From the NCBI GenBank assembly GCA_013180625.2, contig SNVD02006121.1:124001-188000 (forward strand): a stretch of DNA of 64,000 nt, read 5' to 3'. Below are positions 13,104 to 25,175 of the stretch, piece after piece (positions within the stretch are counted from its first letter, which is position 1; each line of letters starts with the position of its first letter). A model generated the notes under the pieces. It did no database searches. It had not been told where the DNA came from and saw only the letters and a list, made by a program, of their open reading frames with translations. This DNA comes from Boswellia sacra. Its lineage: Eukaryota; Streptophyta; Magnoliopsida; Sapindales; Burseraceae. Made by a program: the position numbers and the translations under genes.

Positions 13104-14277
13104 GATAATATTTTTACCAATAATCCTGAGGTTTACCAAAATCGCACAAAATAACTCCTAATATTTGGTAAAGCCTTAAATGACCCTGTTGTTAAGTGAT
13201 TGATATTAACTTAGAGGACATGGAGGATATATTTGTTACTTTAGCTTAAATAATGACCCTTATATAACTCCTTATATAATTTCAAAAATTAATAAAATAA
13301 ATTATCAAATGTTTTGTAAACCTGACAATAACATACATTGCTCCAATTTTTTGGGCAAATGAAACTACCCAAAAGGGGAAACCAAACTCTACGAATAATC
13401 CGTTAAAACTCTAATATAAACATTAGTCCAATTAAACTCTAATAATAATCTATTGAGAGTAATGCTATTCATACAAACTATTTATATAAATTAATATATA
13501 TAAACTGATGTGACATCCCTATATGATCGTCACATTACTCATGATAATTAATATAATTGATTATTAATATATATTTATCAAATCACTATATTTATTTATC
13601 AAATCACATCATGCCACCTCAGTTTGTTTAAATAGTTTATAAGAGGAGCATTACTCATCTATTAAAGAAAGAGATTCTAATTGATTAGAAAAATAACATT
13701 ACAAACTGTTTTTAGAAGATTCTTTTTTAAGAAAAAAGAAAATCAGGCGCACATCACCGCAAATTAGCCACATGACATAGCATGTCATCCTACAACTCTT
13801 CAACCACGCCTACCTTTCTTCTCTACAGAATAAGCAGCTGTTGGCTTTTTCTAGGCACTCCAATTCTCAGTGCCCTAATTCAACTTGTGGTAAACAAATT
13901 GAAACCCATACAAGCAACATCTAACAACCAATAGATTTAAAAAAAAAAAAAATCACAAAATCCCTCCATATAGTGATCCACTAAAGTTGCTTTTAAACCC
14001 AAACAATTCGCATAAATTAAATCACAAAATCCAGCCGACAAAAACAAAGCTCCAAATCACAAAATCTAGCCAACAAAAGTAAAGCTCCAACTTTGTTTTA
14101 TTAAATTAATAGTTATATAATAGGCACAAAAGTAATTTTAAACCAGCATCAATTTTAATGGAAGACAATTAAAGGACAAGATAATTTGAGACTATTTTCG
14201 AAAATTGGGCTTATTTGTAAAATTGGGGATTATTTGTGCCATGTGGTAAGTCTTAGCGTCATTGGTAACATTTTCCC
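13104..14277. mobile_element. Non-autonomous Mutator-like element A (1174 bp)
   Basis: The left end (TTACCAATAATCCTGAGG, about 13113-13130) and the reverse complement of the right end (TTACCAATGACGCTAAGA) are imperfect terminal inverted repeats extending about 50 bp. The element is flanked by a perfect 9-bp direct repeat TTAATATAT (13095-13103 and 14278-14286), the duplication length of Mutator elements; the AT-richness of that repeat calls for some caution. It has no transposase frame. A 200-bp MITE is inserted at 13457-13656. The interior around 13740-13920 is less AT-rich and could be captured sequence, but no gene is recognised in it. Confidence 0.65.
13457..13656. mobile_element. 200-bp MITE nested in Mutator-like element A
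   Basis: It starts GAGTAATGCT and ends AGCATTACTC, with the inverted repeat continuing imperfectly through the ACTATTTA region for about 35 bases. The flanks are ATCTATTGA (13448-13456) and ATCTATTAA (13657-13665), a 9-bp duplication with one difference. It is non-coding. The 9-bp duplication suggests Mutator-type mobilisation. Being inside the 13104-14277 element, it must have landed later. Confidence 0.75.
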
Positions 14278-14492
14278 TTAATATATAAACTATTTTATAA
14301 AGAAAAATAATATGAGATTTAATTAAAAAATCAATTTAATCCATTTCAAGTTTTGAAAATAAATATCATGTTTATAAAAATAATAAAGAGATCACTCTAA
14401 CATTACCAAAATTAATCATTCAGTTTTATGTGTGATACAAGTTATACGTTAATACCTCTATATAAAAATAGTTTTATAGATCTTATAAATTA

Positions 14493-15747
14493 GGGAAGCT
14501 TAAAAATGACCATATTTCAAGGGTGTCTTTGATAAATGACTTAAGTCCACAAATTTGCGCACAATGACCCTTTGACTTGAAAAATGACTCAAATGCCCTT
14601 GTAAAAATTAAACAATACCACATTATATTTTCTCCTTCACACAACCATTTCCAACTTCAATCATTATATTTCTTGTTTAATCTAATTAAACTATTGTATA
14701 AAGATGAAAAAGCATGTATTAAATGTAGTTTAGATCAAACTGACATGACTTATTTTGGTTAGAATGTTGATGTGTTTGAAATTTAAATCTAGGGTTTGAA
14801 ATGATGTTGTTTAGTTGTAAAATTGGTGAGAAACGTCAGATTGATGATGTTACTTAGTATGTATGAAAGTGTTTTTAAGTTGTTTTTTTTTGTGGTTGAG
14901 ATTGATTAAATTGAAGCTTTAGTGGTTATTAATGGTGGAAGGTTGGAGGTTAAAGGTGACATCCTACAATTGACAAGGTTTATCTTTTATCGAGGTATCA
15001 GACACATGATATCTGATAAGAATTTCCATGTTGGTTGTCAAACGCCCAACATTTGACTAAGGAGCGTCTAATGTTTGATACCTTGCATCTGATTATCTGA
15101 CACTCGATTCCTTTTGTTGGATGCCTTGCATTTGACTATCTTATAGTCAATTCCTTCTATCAGATGCTTTGCGACGACAATCTGTCGCTTAATTCATCTT
15201 TTGTTGGATGTTATCGGATGTACGACAGCTTAACAAGTCACAATTTTGTCGAGCACTTTTTTGGAAAAGATGAAACTCAACATATTTCACCATTTTAATT
15301 TGGAAATGTGACATTCATATCTCAATAACCCATTCCTAAGCTCATCCTATTATTTTTAAGCAAATAATTATGCAAAGTACTATGTAAAAATAAGGATTAT
15401 CTAAATTTCATGGAACTTTTCATACTAGCTAGAGAGAGAAATATTACTTCAATGTTTATAGCTAACTTCACTTTCTTTTTTCCTAGATCTAGCTTATTCT
15501 GAAGCGCTTTGCCCTGAACTTTATCTATTTTGTGAGATCACAATATCAAAGCTAACTGATTAAAGAAATAATCAAAGAAGAAGAAGCCACAAAATCAAGG
15601 TTTCAAAACAATAGTGGATGTAAATTTTAAATAAGTGTATTTAGGTCATTTCAGATGTCAAAGGATCATTACATACAAATTTCAGGACAATTATCAAAGA
15701 AGTCCTGAAAATAGGTTTTTTTTTTTTTTTTTTTTTTAAAGTTTCCC
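14493..15747. mobile_element. Non-autonomous Mutator-like element B with about 110-bp inverted ends
   Basis: The left end starts GGGAAGCTTAAAAATGACC and the reverse complement of the right end starts GGGAAACTTTAAAA. Both continue with shared blocks (TCTTTGATAA, AAATTTG, CCTTTGAC, AAATGAC) over about 110 bases. The flanks are TATAAATTA (14484-14492) and TGTAAATTA (15748-15756), a 9-bp duplication with one mismatch. The right inverted repeat contains a 21-base T-run (15717-15737) absent from the left copy. No transposase is encoded. The interior (about 14930-15270) contains repeated short TGTTGGATG/TTGCATCTGA-like words of unknown origin. Confidence 0.7.
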
Positions 15748-16024
15748 TGTAAATTAACTTTTTTAAGTGTATAAAGTTAAATTATTATTGATCACATTAT
15801 AATATCTTAAATACCATGAATCGTAAGATTATATTATAATCAAATGTTCTACTAAATAGTAGTAATTATTTTATATTTAATAGAGAAGGTGAAAAAATTA
15901 AAATAAAAAAATGATGGACAAAAATTAATTTATGTTGTCTACTATAGACATTAATTAATTTTATTATAGAGATTTTTAAGTTTTCTTTAAACCGTTAGTC
16001 CATCATAAATAAAATTTTAGTTAG
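15748..16024. other. Short spacer; ends in the Sirevirus target site
   Basis: AT-rich, no gene. The last five bases, GTTAG (16020-16024), are the left copy of the Sirevirus 1 target-site duplication. Confidence 0.6.
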
Positions 16025-16917
16025 TGAGAGTTCTGGAAGTATGCAGTTATAAGTAATATAATAGTAAACTGTAAAATAAATCGGTACAAGAGGATTTTTT
16101 CGTGGTTCGGTTATAAAACCTACTTCCACGGACAGCTATAGAGCTATAATTCACTAAGTTCTTGTTTGTACAATCTTTAGGATTTTTTACAGTGCTGACT
16201 CATCCTCACACACTGACCTAATCTTTGTAAAATAAAATCTTCGCAAAGATCTTAAACTCTAGTAACACTGCCCACTCTCTGTCGCAAATAACTTAACAAC
16301 ACACTATTAAGTTATACATAATACACGATGTCTGACATTGAATTATATAAATACTTAACCCGTAAGTTATCCCAAGTGTCTAATAACTCATATAGACTCA
16401 ATCAACAACTCATGTACGATTTCTACCACTCATACATGAATCAAAAGGCTCAAAAAATCAAATTAAAGAAGCATCCCAATATGCGTTGAAGCTCTTCTAT
16501 TAATTCATGGAATGCGAAAATCAAGACTCTCTTAAAACACAACCAAATCAGCTAACCCGCCAATATGTCTAACTTCTGCATTATGTAGAAATAACGCTGT
16601 ATATATAGTGAGAGACCTGGACGAAATCTCCTTTAGAATCCTGTAAAAATTCTAATCAAAATCATATTAAGATAAGCAGAAATATAATAGGAAGTGTTAT
16701 AATCAAACTCCTAAAGGAAATTGGACACAAATAAATATTCTCCTATTTTAATTAGGATACAAGATACAATATCCTAATCTAAAGAGATATTTATTGTAAA
16801 CCAAATACTTCCTACAATAATCATCTAGAAACAGTAAAATGGGAATCAAAATACTATTCTAGTTTTATCACAAGTTAGACAGAAATCAACATGTGGTGTC
16901 ACACGTTAACACCAACA
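16025..16917 (-). repeat. 3' LTR of Sirevirus copy 1
   Basis: Plus strand runs from TGAGAGTTCTGGAAG to CACCAACA, keeping the TG...CA ends. It contains the family's CGTGGTTCGGTTA box at about 16100. On the element strand there is a TATA box (the TATATATAC stretch at about 16599-16609). It lacks about 16 bases that the 5' LTR has near the GTGTCACACG end. Confidence 0.93.
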
Positions 16918-16931
16918 ATCTCCCCCTCTTT
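16918..16931 (-). other. Polypurine tract of Sirevirus copy 1
   Basis: On the element strand it reads AAAGAGGGGGAGAT directly before the 3' LTR. This is the expected RNase H-resistant primer for plus-strand synthesis. Confidence 0.85.
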
Positions 16932-17459
16932 GGCAAATTGTGATGAAAACACTAAACTGTTTCTGATCAAAGAAAATCACACATGATAAGTTAGACATAA
17001 CCATAAGTTATCATGAAATAGCAAACAGACAAATATCATGTGCAAAGAAATAATCAGTGTGCTGTTACCAATCTCATAGCAGAACACTGTCACGATATAT
17101 ATAACCTGTCAATGCAATCACAAAATTGAAGTTTGACAAACTTGTCAAACACCTATGTAATCAAAAGCATCATCAGATCAAATAAAAATATCCATCAAAT
17201 GAGATGTATAGATAATAACACATAACACAGTAGCAACACAAATCATCCAAAAAAGTTCGAATGCACATACACAACATAAGAAGTTTAGTTCTTACTCCCC
17301 CTCACTTCGTACTTACACCTTTGAGAAATAAGTACCAAAAAAATAACTAGAGGGAAACACAGTTAAAGTAGAGATAACAGAAAGAACAACAAAAAGATCA
17401 GATCACATCAGCATAAAAAGATCAGATCACATTAGCAAAGATCAGCAACTCTTTATCTC

Positions 17460-19386
17460 CCCCTTGATTTCAACACAAGTGGCCAAAACTAAGTCTGGAA
17501 GACTTGCGAACTGGTGGAGACGTGGAACTGCCAGGGTGCTTTATGGTCCTACGAGCTACTGTTTTAAACCTATGCCTAATAATGGGGGTAGGCTGTTCAG
17601 AGGGTACAGGTGTTGGCTATGCATCAATAGTGTCAGAGAAAGTAGCGGTAACTTCAGCCACAATGCGTCTGATGTCCTTCTAACGGAGTTCTGCACTAGT
17701 GTTTGTTATTTGTAATGTAACAGCAGGCTGTTGTGAAGAAGGAACCAGTGGCTTATCTGCAGTTGGTGATGGTGGATATGGGACTGGTTCTGTTGATTCC
17801 TCTACAGGAAAGGTGATTTGTACTACATGTGGTGGTGATTGAGTTAGTGGTGGAGAGGTATGAGGTTCTAGTTCAGTTGCTTTAGGGAGTGGGGAATCAT
17901 GAGGTTCTTCCTCAGCAAGTGGTGAAGGCTGTTTCATTTTGGATTCTACTTGTGTTGGTTCATCTGACACAGATTTATCTTTTAAAGCTGGAGCTGTGGA
18001 GTCAATTTTTTGTTTCCTCTGGTCAAATGGTTTCTTCACCACTTTAACTTTCTTTTTTCCTTTCCTTCAAGGTCCCTTTGTGGGGGACTTGATTGGCTTT
18101 TCCTTCTACTGCTGTTTTGCTATTAGTCTATCTCAACAGTAGATTGTGCAATTTGACCTACTGCAGGCATTTGCTCAGCTTCTTCGGGTAAAGGTTCATC
18201 AGCCTCAGGAATCTCCTCAGTTGGTTTCTCTGGAACCACAGTTTCAGTCTCCATGGGTTGTGGCTCTACTATAGTATCAGGGTGTCCTACAAACTTTGCC
18301 TTCAAGGCAGATGTTTGAATTTAATTTCCTTCAAATCCTGCACAATTTCTGTTAAAGTAGAATTGATCAATACAAGCTGTTTTTCAACATTTTTCATCGA
18401 ATTTTTTCTGACTCTCTTTGGCTTCGGTTCAGGGACAGGCAACTTAGACTTATCATGCAATCTGTAAAGAAATCCCTTGGTGATTGACTTAGATAGAATT
18501 TCTGTCTATTCATTAGAACTTATAGGGATGCTATTCTGTGCAAGAATGCCTTAGATTAAGCATGGATATACAAGCAAGTCATAATCAGAGTGATAGGAAC
18601 CAATCTATACAATTGATCTATAGGCTAGTAAACCAAAGTTAATTGGTCGATTGGTGCCTAAACAATATAGAAATTTTGCTCTGTCTTCCCGAACTTGATT
18701 TTGATGAGAAGAAGGAAGCCAATTGAACTGAGCTATTTTATGCATCACTCGATATTTCTTCCTAATGTATTGTTGGTCTATACCATCTTTCGGTTTCCAA
18801 ACAATGTCTGTTCTACCAGTCAATTCCTTTATCACTTCAATCTTATTAAATTCTTTATCTAATACATGTAAACTGCCTATGGGAATGTCCAAGAAAGTGT
18901 TTATAATATTCAGAGAGAACTTAACAAACTTTCCTCTACAATAAACTTTGTGATACTGAAAGCTTTTAGGATCATCAATAGCAGCAGTAATGTTTGCATA
19001 GAATTCCTGAATTAAAGCCTTCATAGGGGGTAGGAAGTTTGTTATCGTACGAGTCCAGTAAATAGACTCAATCATCTCACTCAGGCCATAGGTATCGAAA
19101 TCTGACAGTTTCACCGGCCTTTCTATCTGTAGTTTCTTCTTTGAAGTGTGTTTCTCAAACTTCTATTTGATAGTTGCCGTGAGGAATTTGTTGTACTTCG
19201 GCTTGATTTTGTCCTTTATCTTCTTTACTGGAACAAGTTCATCTTCGCTCATGGCTGGATCAGTTGCGATCTCTGCATGTGCTTGTTTTGTCGGAGATGA
19301 TGGTACATTGTTGCTCTTGTTATAACTAGAGTCGCTGTGAGAAGATAAAGAACTTGCTGTCTTTGTCGAGTCAGATGAGGTCGCCA
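17460..19386 (-). pseudogene. Sirevirus copy 1 third ORF (plant transposon-protein-like), broken
   Basis: This is the extra gene between RNase H and the 3' LTR, the slot that holds the env-like ORF in Sireviruses. The start Met at 19386 (MATSSDSTKT) aligns with the copy 2 start. The core (about residues 90-280) has KLSDFDTYGLSEMIESIYW, EFYANI, VYCRGKFVKFSLNIINTFLD and TNRPINFGLLAYR. That is the pattern I recall for the Pfam 'putative plant transposon protein' domain (PF20167). A Pro/Glu/Ser-rich tail follows. Breaks: in-frame TAG at about 19163 and 18605, then shifts of frame before the 18305 and 18042 segments. I see no signal peptide or membrane span, so a true envelope role is not supported. 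Function unknown. Confidence 0.75.
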
Positions 19387-19509
19387 TGGTTAGGGTTACT
19401 AGTCTGCAGAAAATTTCCAGAGCAAGAAGAGAGAAGTAAGACTCAGGACAGGGAAGAAACTGTAGTTGGAGTATGGTATGAACAGGAGAAGCCCAAAAAC
19501 TATTCATAA

Positions 19510-20220
19510 TATACTAGGCCGACTTGAAAACAATTTTGTTTTTAACAAAATTTAATGATAATGCTATTTCTAAAACCGTTTCATAACTGACATTAATGGA
19601 CAAAAATTCAAATTTGATTCCCATTAGAATAAGGAATTCTAATAGAAGTAGGATTCCCGCCACTGAAACTTCTCCCTCTCAATTCAATACAGCTGACATG
19701 GCATTTTTGACACATGGACATACAAGAAAATCAAATTTTGGATAAGCACAAAGAGCATCGGGTGTTGAGAAAAACATAACAGCAAACAGTTAACAATAAC
19801 ATAACAATAATATCTAAATATCAACTGAATCATTCTAAGAAAGTATATTTCAGAGCTGATTATTTACCTGTATTAATTTTATCACTTAATCCAATTGAGT
19901 GTTCAACTTGAGTATGCTTCTTACACACACAAAAGTTAGTCTCAATGTGAATTTTATAAATAAATACAGTAGCTTTCACGCATGTATAGAGGTAGCCCTT
20001 TTCCATTTGAGTGGGTGACCTCACCATATTTTGTAGATACAATGAAGTTACTCTCAATGGATAGCTTTCACACATCATATACTGGTAGCCCTCTTTGTAT
20101 TTTTCATTTTTAAACCAGTGTCTTATCATTTACTCAATTTTTATATCACAGCTCACACATGCTTAATTAGAAGAAAACTTATGATATTACAGTTACAAAT
20201 AACATAACAGCACGTAGTGT
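19510..20220. other. Non-coding spacer inside Sirevirus copy 1
   Basis: Lies between the RNase H end and the third ORF. It contains repeated TAGCTTTCACRCA...GGTAGCCC blocks (about 19968-20000 and 20062-20095), which also occur at the same place in copy 2 (about 37180-37300). Conservation of these short repeats in both copies suggests a regulatory or splice role for the downstream ORF, but none is shown. Confidence 0.5.
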
Positions 20221-21812
20221 TCATTTAGATAACTGACAGATGCCTAAGGCTTTTCTTAGATTTTTAAATCTTGTTGTATCTAATACCTTAATGAACAAGT
20301 CAGCCAATTGTCTATCGGTGGAGATGTGTTCAATGTGTATCACCTTAGACTCTACTAGTTCTCTTATAAAATGGTATTTTATGTCAATGTGTTTTGTCCT
20401 AAAATGCTGAACATGATTTTTGAAAATATTTATAGCACTAGTATTATCACAAAACACAGTTATAGGCTTTTGTTCAATACCATAATCACTCAACATTTGC
20501 TTCATCCACAGTAGTTGTGTGCAACAACTTCCTGCTGCTATGTATTTGACTTCAGTAGTAGACAATGAAATAGAATGCTGCTTTTTGCTGTGCCATGAAA
20601 CCAAGTTACTACCAAGATAAAAACATCCTCATGAGGTACTTTTTCTGTCATCTGCATTTCCTGCCTAGTCAGCATCACTAAACCCTGCAAGATAATCATT
20701 TGTATCTTTAGAAAACCATATTCCATAATCATGTGTTCCATGAACATACCTGATGATTCTCTTAGCTGCTGCAAGATGTGATTCTTTCGGATTTGCTTGA
20801 AATCTTGCACACAATCCGACACTAAAGCACAAGTCTGGTTTGCTTGCTGTAAGGTATAGCAGGCTGCCAATAATACTTTTGTACAAACTTGCATTAACAT
20901 CTTTACCTGTATTGTCTTTTGAAAGTTTTAGATTAGTACTGATAGGAGTTTTCATTCGTTTGTATTTTTAAGCCCAAATTTCTTTCCAAGATTTTTAGCA
21001 TATTTTGATTGAGATATGAATATCCCATCATTCATTTGCTTAACATGTAATCCAAGAAAGAAATTTAATTCTCCTACCATGCTCATCTCAAACTCTTCCT
21101 GCATCGACTTAACAAACTTATTAGTTTTGCTTTTGTTAGTTGATCCGAAAATAATGTCATCAACATATATTTGTACAACAATAAGATAGTTAGATGCATG
21201 TTTGATAAACAAAGTATTATCACTGCTGCCTCTTTTACAACCTCTGTTGATCAAAAAGTTTATCAACCTTTCATACCAAGCTCTAGGAGCTTGTTTCAAA
21301 CCATACAAAGCTTTGTGCAATTTGTACACAAAATCAGGATGTTTAGGATCTTCAAATTCTTTAGGCTGTTCAATAAAGACTTCTTCATTGAGATAGCCAT
21401 TTAAAAATGCTGTTTTAACATCCATTTGGTACAACTTAAAATCAAGCAAACAAGCAATTGCAAGTAGTAATCTGATTGACTCGAGTCTAGCTACTGGTGC
21501 AAAGGTTTTATCAAAATCTATGCCTTCTACTTGTGTGTAACCTTATGCAACTAGCCTAGCCTTATTTCTTACTACTTGTCCACTTTCATCAGTTTTATTT
21601 TTGAATATCCATTTAGTTCCAATAACATTTGCATTTTCTGGCCTAGGAACTAATTCCCATACTTCATTCCTTTTAAACTGATTAAGTTCATCTTGCATGG
21701 CTTGAATCCAAACATCTTCTTCTAAGGCTTCTTTAACATTTTTTGGTTCAACTGAAGCAACATAACAAGCAAACCTTACCTGATTTCTTACCTTGCTCCA
21801 AGTCTTCATCAT
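20221..21812 (-). pseudogene. Sirevirus copy 1 reverse transcriptase and RNase H
   Basis: Copies genomic RNA into DNA in the element particle. The N-terminal part (21543-21812) has MQDELNQFKRNEVWELVPRP and GTKWIFKNK. The core has MDVKTAFLNGYLNEEVF, LYGLKQAPRAWYERL and an intact catalytic YVDD (21156-21167). RNase H follows with SLSTTEVKYIAA, FCDNTSAINI, TKHIDIKYHFIRE and the terminal QLADLFIK. A TAA replaces a glutamine codon at 21543-21545. A frameshift separates 20955 from the preceding ORF, and another lies near 20604-20665. The catalytic residues survive but the protein cannot be made in one piece. Confidence 0.92.
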
Positions 21813-22048
21813 ACCATCTGGTGTTCCAATGATAGAGCTTGTTGGATGTGCCTTCTAAATCCATGAGGGTGGATCTTTCTTTTCATCTTCATTCCTGATT
21901 GAATTCCTGTTCAAATCTGAGTTGTCAGATGTTACTATTATGTCGTGTGTAATAGCAGCTGTTTCCTCTTTTATAACAGAAGCTTCTTTATTGTTGTTGT
22001 CTGAATCTATATTCTCTGTATCATTGTGAAGTTGGTTATGCTTTCCTC

Positions 22049-23330
22049 TTATGAGTACTTTGCATAATTGTCAAGATCATCAAATACTACGTTTGTAGAT
22101 TCCATGATTGCCTCAGTTCTCAGATTGTAAACTCGAAATGCTTTGCTATTTTGAGCATATCCCACAAAGACTCCTTCATCACTTCTCGGGTCTAATTTTC
22201 CTAACTGCTCTCTGTCATTTAAGATGTAACACCCACATCTAAAAACATGAAAATATTTCAAATTCAGTTTTCTTCATTTCAAAATTTCATAAGGTGTCTG
22301 GTTAGTGCGAGGTCTGAAAAAAACTCTATTTGAAATATAACAAGCAGTGCTTGTTGCTTTAACCCATAGCCTTTTAGTCAATTTCTTGCTATTGAGCATC
22401 ACTCTAGCCATCTCTTGAAGAGTTTTATTCTTCCTTTCCACAATGCTATTCTGTTCAAGGGTTTTAGGAGTTGAAAATTCATGATCAATTCCATGATATT
22501 TGCAAAAGTTAGCATAGCTAACATTCTCAAATTCCTTACCATGATCACTTCTTATTCTCACAATCCTACCAATATTCCTGTTTTGCTCATTTTCAAGCTT
22601 AACACAAAGATTCCTGAAAGCTTCAAAAATGTCAGATTTTTCTTTAATGAAATCAACCCAAGTATATCTAGAAAATTCATCCACACAAACAAATATGTAT
22701 CTCTTACCTGTAACGCTTTCAATCTGCATAGGACCCATAAGATCCATGTGAAGCAAATCAAGTATTTTGGATGTGCTAAGATGTGGATTTGATTTGTGTG
22801 AACTTCTAATTTGTTTTCCTATTTGACATGGTCCACAAATTCCATTAACTTTGTCATCTAGTTTAGGAACTCCTTTTACAGCACCTAACTTAGTTAATTT
22901 AACCAAGTCTTTGTAATTTAAGTGCCCTAATTTTTGATGCCACAATTCCAAATCCAAAATCCTAGCTTGAAATGCAATCTTTACCAAATAACAATTATCC
23001 AAAGATCTATTACCTTTTAGAATGCATTTACCAAAATTATCTAAGACCATGCATTTGTTTTGTGTGAAATTCATAATATACTTGTCATCACAAATCTGAC
23101 CAATACTAATAAGATTAGCTTTCAAACCTTCAACCAGCAAGACATTTTAAAAATTGGGTAGGCCTTTGACATTCAAAGTGCCTTTACCAATGATCTTACT
23201 CTTTGCTCCATCTCCATAGGTGACATTACCATCCTTGCATGCTTTAAAATCTATTAAAAACTGTTTATTTCTAGTCATGTGCCTGGAACAACCACTGTCA
23301 AAATACCACAAATCGTTAGATGATTGGTTA
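22049..23330 (-). pseudogene. Sirevirus copy 1 protease and integrase
   Basis: The protease active site is FDSGCSR (23282-23302). The integrase N-terminal HHCC zinc motif is LWHQKLGHLNYKDL...CGPCQIGK. The catalytic core shows D (HMDLMGPM), D (SDHGKEF) and E (SIVERKNK), i.e. a complete DDE triad in the 288-codon open stretch 22274-23140. The C-terminal part (22049-22261) carries FHVFRCGCYILN and EGVFVGYAQNSKAFRVYN. Frameshifts near 23140 and 22265 separate the pieces. Integrase inserts the cDNA, making the 5-bp duplication seen at this copy. Confidence 0.92.
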
Positions 23331-23399
23331 AGAGTATTAAGAGCAACATGACATGTTGTCTTATCTTTCTTAACCCACTGCTATTATGATTTTGGTAAC

Positions 23400-25112
23400 A
23401 GTTTAAACTGTTTTGATATTTTATGCGAAAGATTTAACAGTTTAAAGCATCTAGTCCTAATATGTCCCCTTTTACCACAAAAATAACAGGTTGGAATGAA
23501 TTTCTTTACCTTTTAAGGACTGAATTTGAAAGAACTCAGTGGAGAGACAAATGTCTCACTGCTCTTGGAATCAAGACTTGACTTTAAAGAGTTAAGTTTC
23601 GAATTCTTACCTGATGTTGAGGCTTTCATAAAAACTACTTTTGATGAAGATGGAACATTACCTTCTGTGTACCCCAATCCATATTTATTGGAGTTGTCTC
23701 TTCCAAGACTCAAGACCTGATAAAGTTTGGCTACTCCAATTTTGAGTTGATCAACACACCTCTTGCTTTCAACCAATTCTGTTGTGATTTTCTCAATATG
23801 TGCTGTTTTGTCTGTCAAAACAGTCTCCAGTTCTGAGATTTGGTTTTCAACATAGGATTTTTCACATTACAGCACCTCAATCTTTTTCTTTAAGATTTTG
23901 ATTTCTTCCTTCTGATTCAGCCATTCATCATAGAGTGCGTTGTATGTCTCTTGCAATTCTTCATTGTATTCTGGTCCATCGTCTTCATCAGAATGATCAA
24001 CACTGGTTCTGTAATTTTTTGTTATGTCAGACATAAGCTTTCCCTTTATCAATTACAGATGTAGTAAATGCAACAAAGTTGCTCATGCAATCTTGATCTT
24101 CTGACTCCGATTCTGATTCATCATTCCAGGTCGCTGTCAGTCGTGTGTTCTTCTTCTTGAGATTAGCACATTCAGATTGAATATGCCCATAACCAAAACA
24201 TTCATAACAACAGATTTGCCCTTTCTTTTCAGGTTGTTTTGACTTCTTTTTGTCATTCTCCTTGCTGAATTTCCTGAATTTTTCTTCGTTTGAGTTTGAT
24301 GGCTTTCCTTGATTCTTTTTCCTGAAATTTCTTTTCATGAACTTGACATAATTTCTTGTTAGAAAAGCAATCTATTTAGAATCAGTTTCATCAAGCTCAT
24401 CATTACTTTCATCATTAGATTTTTCAGTTTTCAAATTGAATGCAATGCTTTTACCTTTTTGCTTCCTAGTACTCTGATTAATTTCAAAATTTTGGAGAAT
24501 GCCAATCAGTTCATCAACTCTCATCTCATCAGTGTTTTTAACTTCCTCAATAGCTAAAATTTTAGGTTGAAATTTATCTGGAACAGGTCTCATTATCTTG
24601 CTAACAATTTCTGCATCAGTAAAAGTTTTGCCAAGCATGTATGCTAAATTTGTAATGTGACATATCTTAGAGTAAAACTCAGAAATTGACTCATCCTCAT
24701 GCATCATCAGATTTTCAAATTAAGAATTTAATCTCATCAATTTAGATCTTTTAACAGATGCAGTAACTTCATATTTTACCTCAAGTATGTCCCATGCTTC
24801 TTTGGCCACTTTGCACCTTGAAATTTGTTTGAAATTGTTTAAGTCCACTGCAGCAAATATCGTGTTAAGAGCCTTTGAATTCCAGCTGGAATGTCGGTAT
24901 TCTTTATCAGCCCATTCATCCTCTGATTTGGCTTCAGAATCACCAAAAGCATTCACCTTCGTTGGCAGTGACCATCCTTTAAGCACACTAGTCCATGCCC
25001 TGTCATCAAGAGATTTGATATACATCATCATTCTTACCTTCCAATATGAATAATTACTGTCATCAAGGATAGGTGGTTATGTTTCGGATCCTCCATTGCG
25101 AATAAACTCCAT
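23400..25112 (-). pseudogene. Sirevirus copy 1 gag
   Basis: Structural particle protein. The start Met at 25112 begins MEFIRNGGSET, and the motif PPILDDSNYSYWKVRM follows. A CCHC knuckle, C-x2-C-x4-H-x4-C, lies at 24168-24209 (CYECFGYGHIQSEC), then acidic and coiled-coil-prone stretches, then a second CCHC-like motif (CYFCGKRGHIRTRC, about 23450-23490). Nonsense codons occur at 25077-25079 (codon 12), 24720-24722 and 24372-24374. At about 24035 a 2-base deletion relative to copy 2 shifts the frame. Two of the stops replace glutamine codons still present in copy 2. Confidence 0.88.
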
Positions 25113-25161
25113 CCTTCCATATCAACGTGATCGTTTTCTCCACTTGTCTATTAGTGAACCT

Positions 25162-25175
25162 GCTCTGATACCAAT
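25162..25175 (-). other. Primer-binding site of Sirevirus copy 1
   Basis: On the element strand it reads ATTGGTATCAGAGC immediately inside the 5' LTR. It matches the standard plant copia site complementary to initiator methionine tRNA. Confidence 0.9.
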
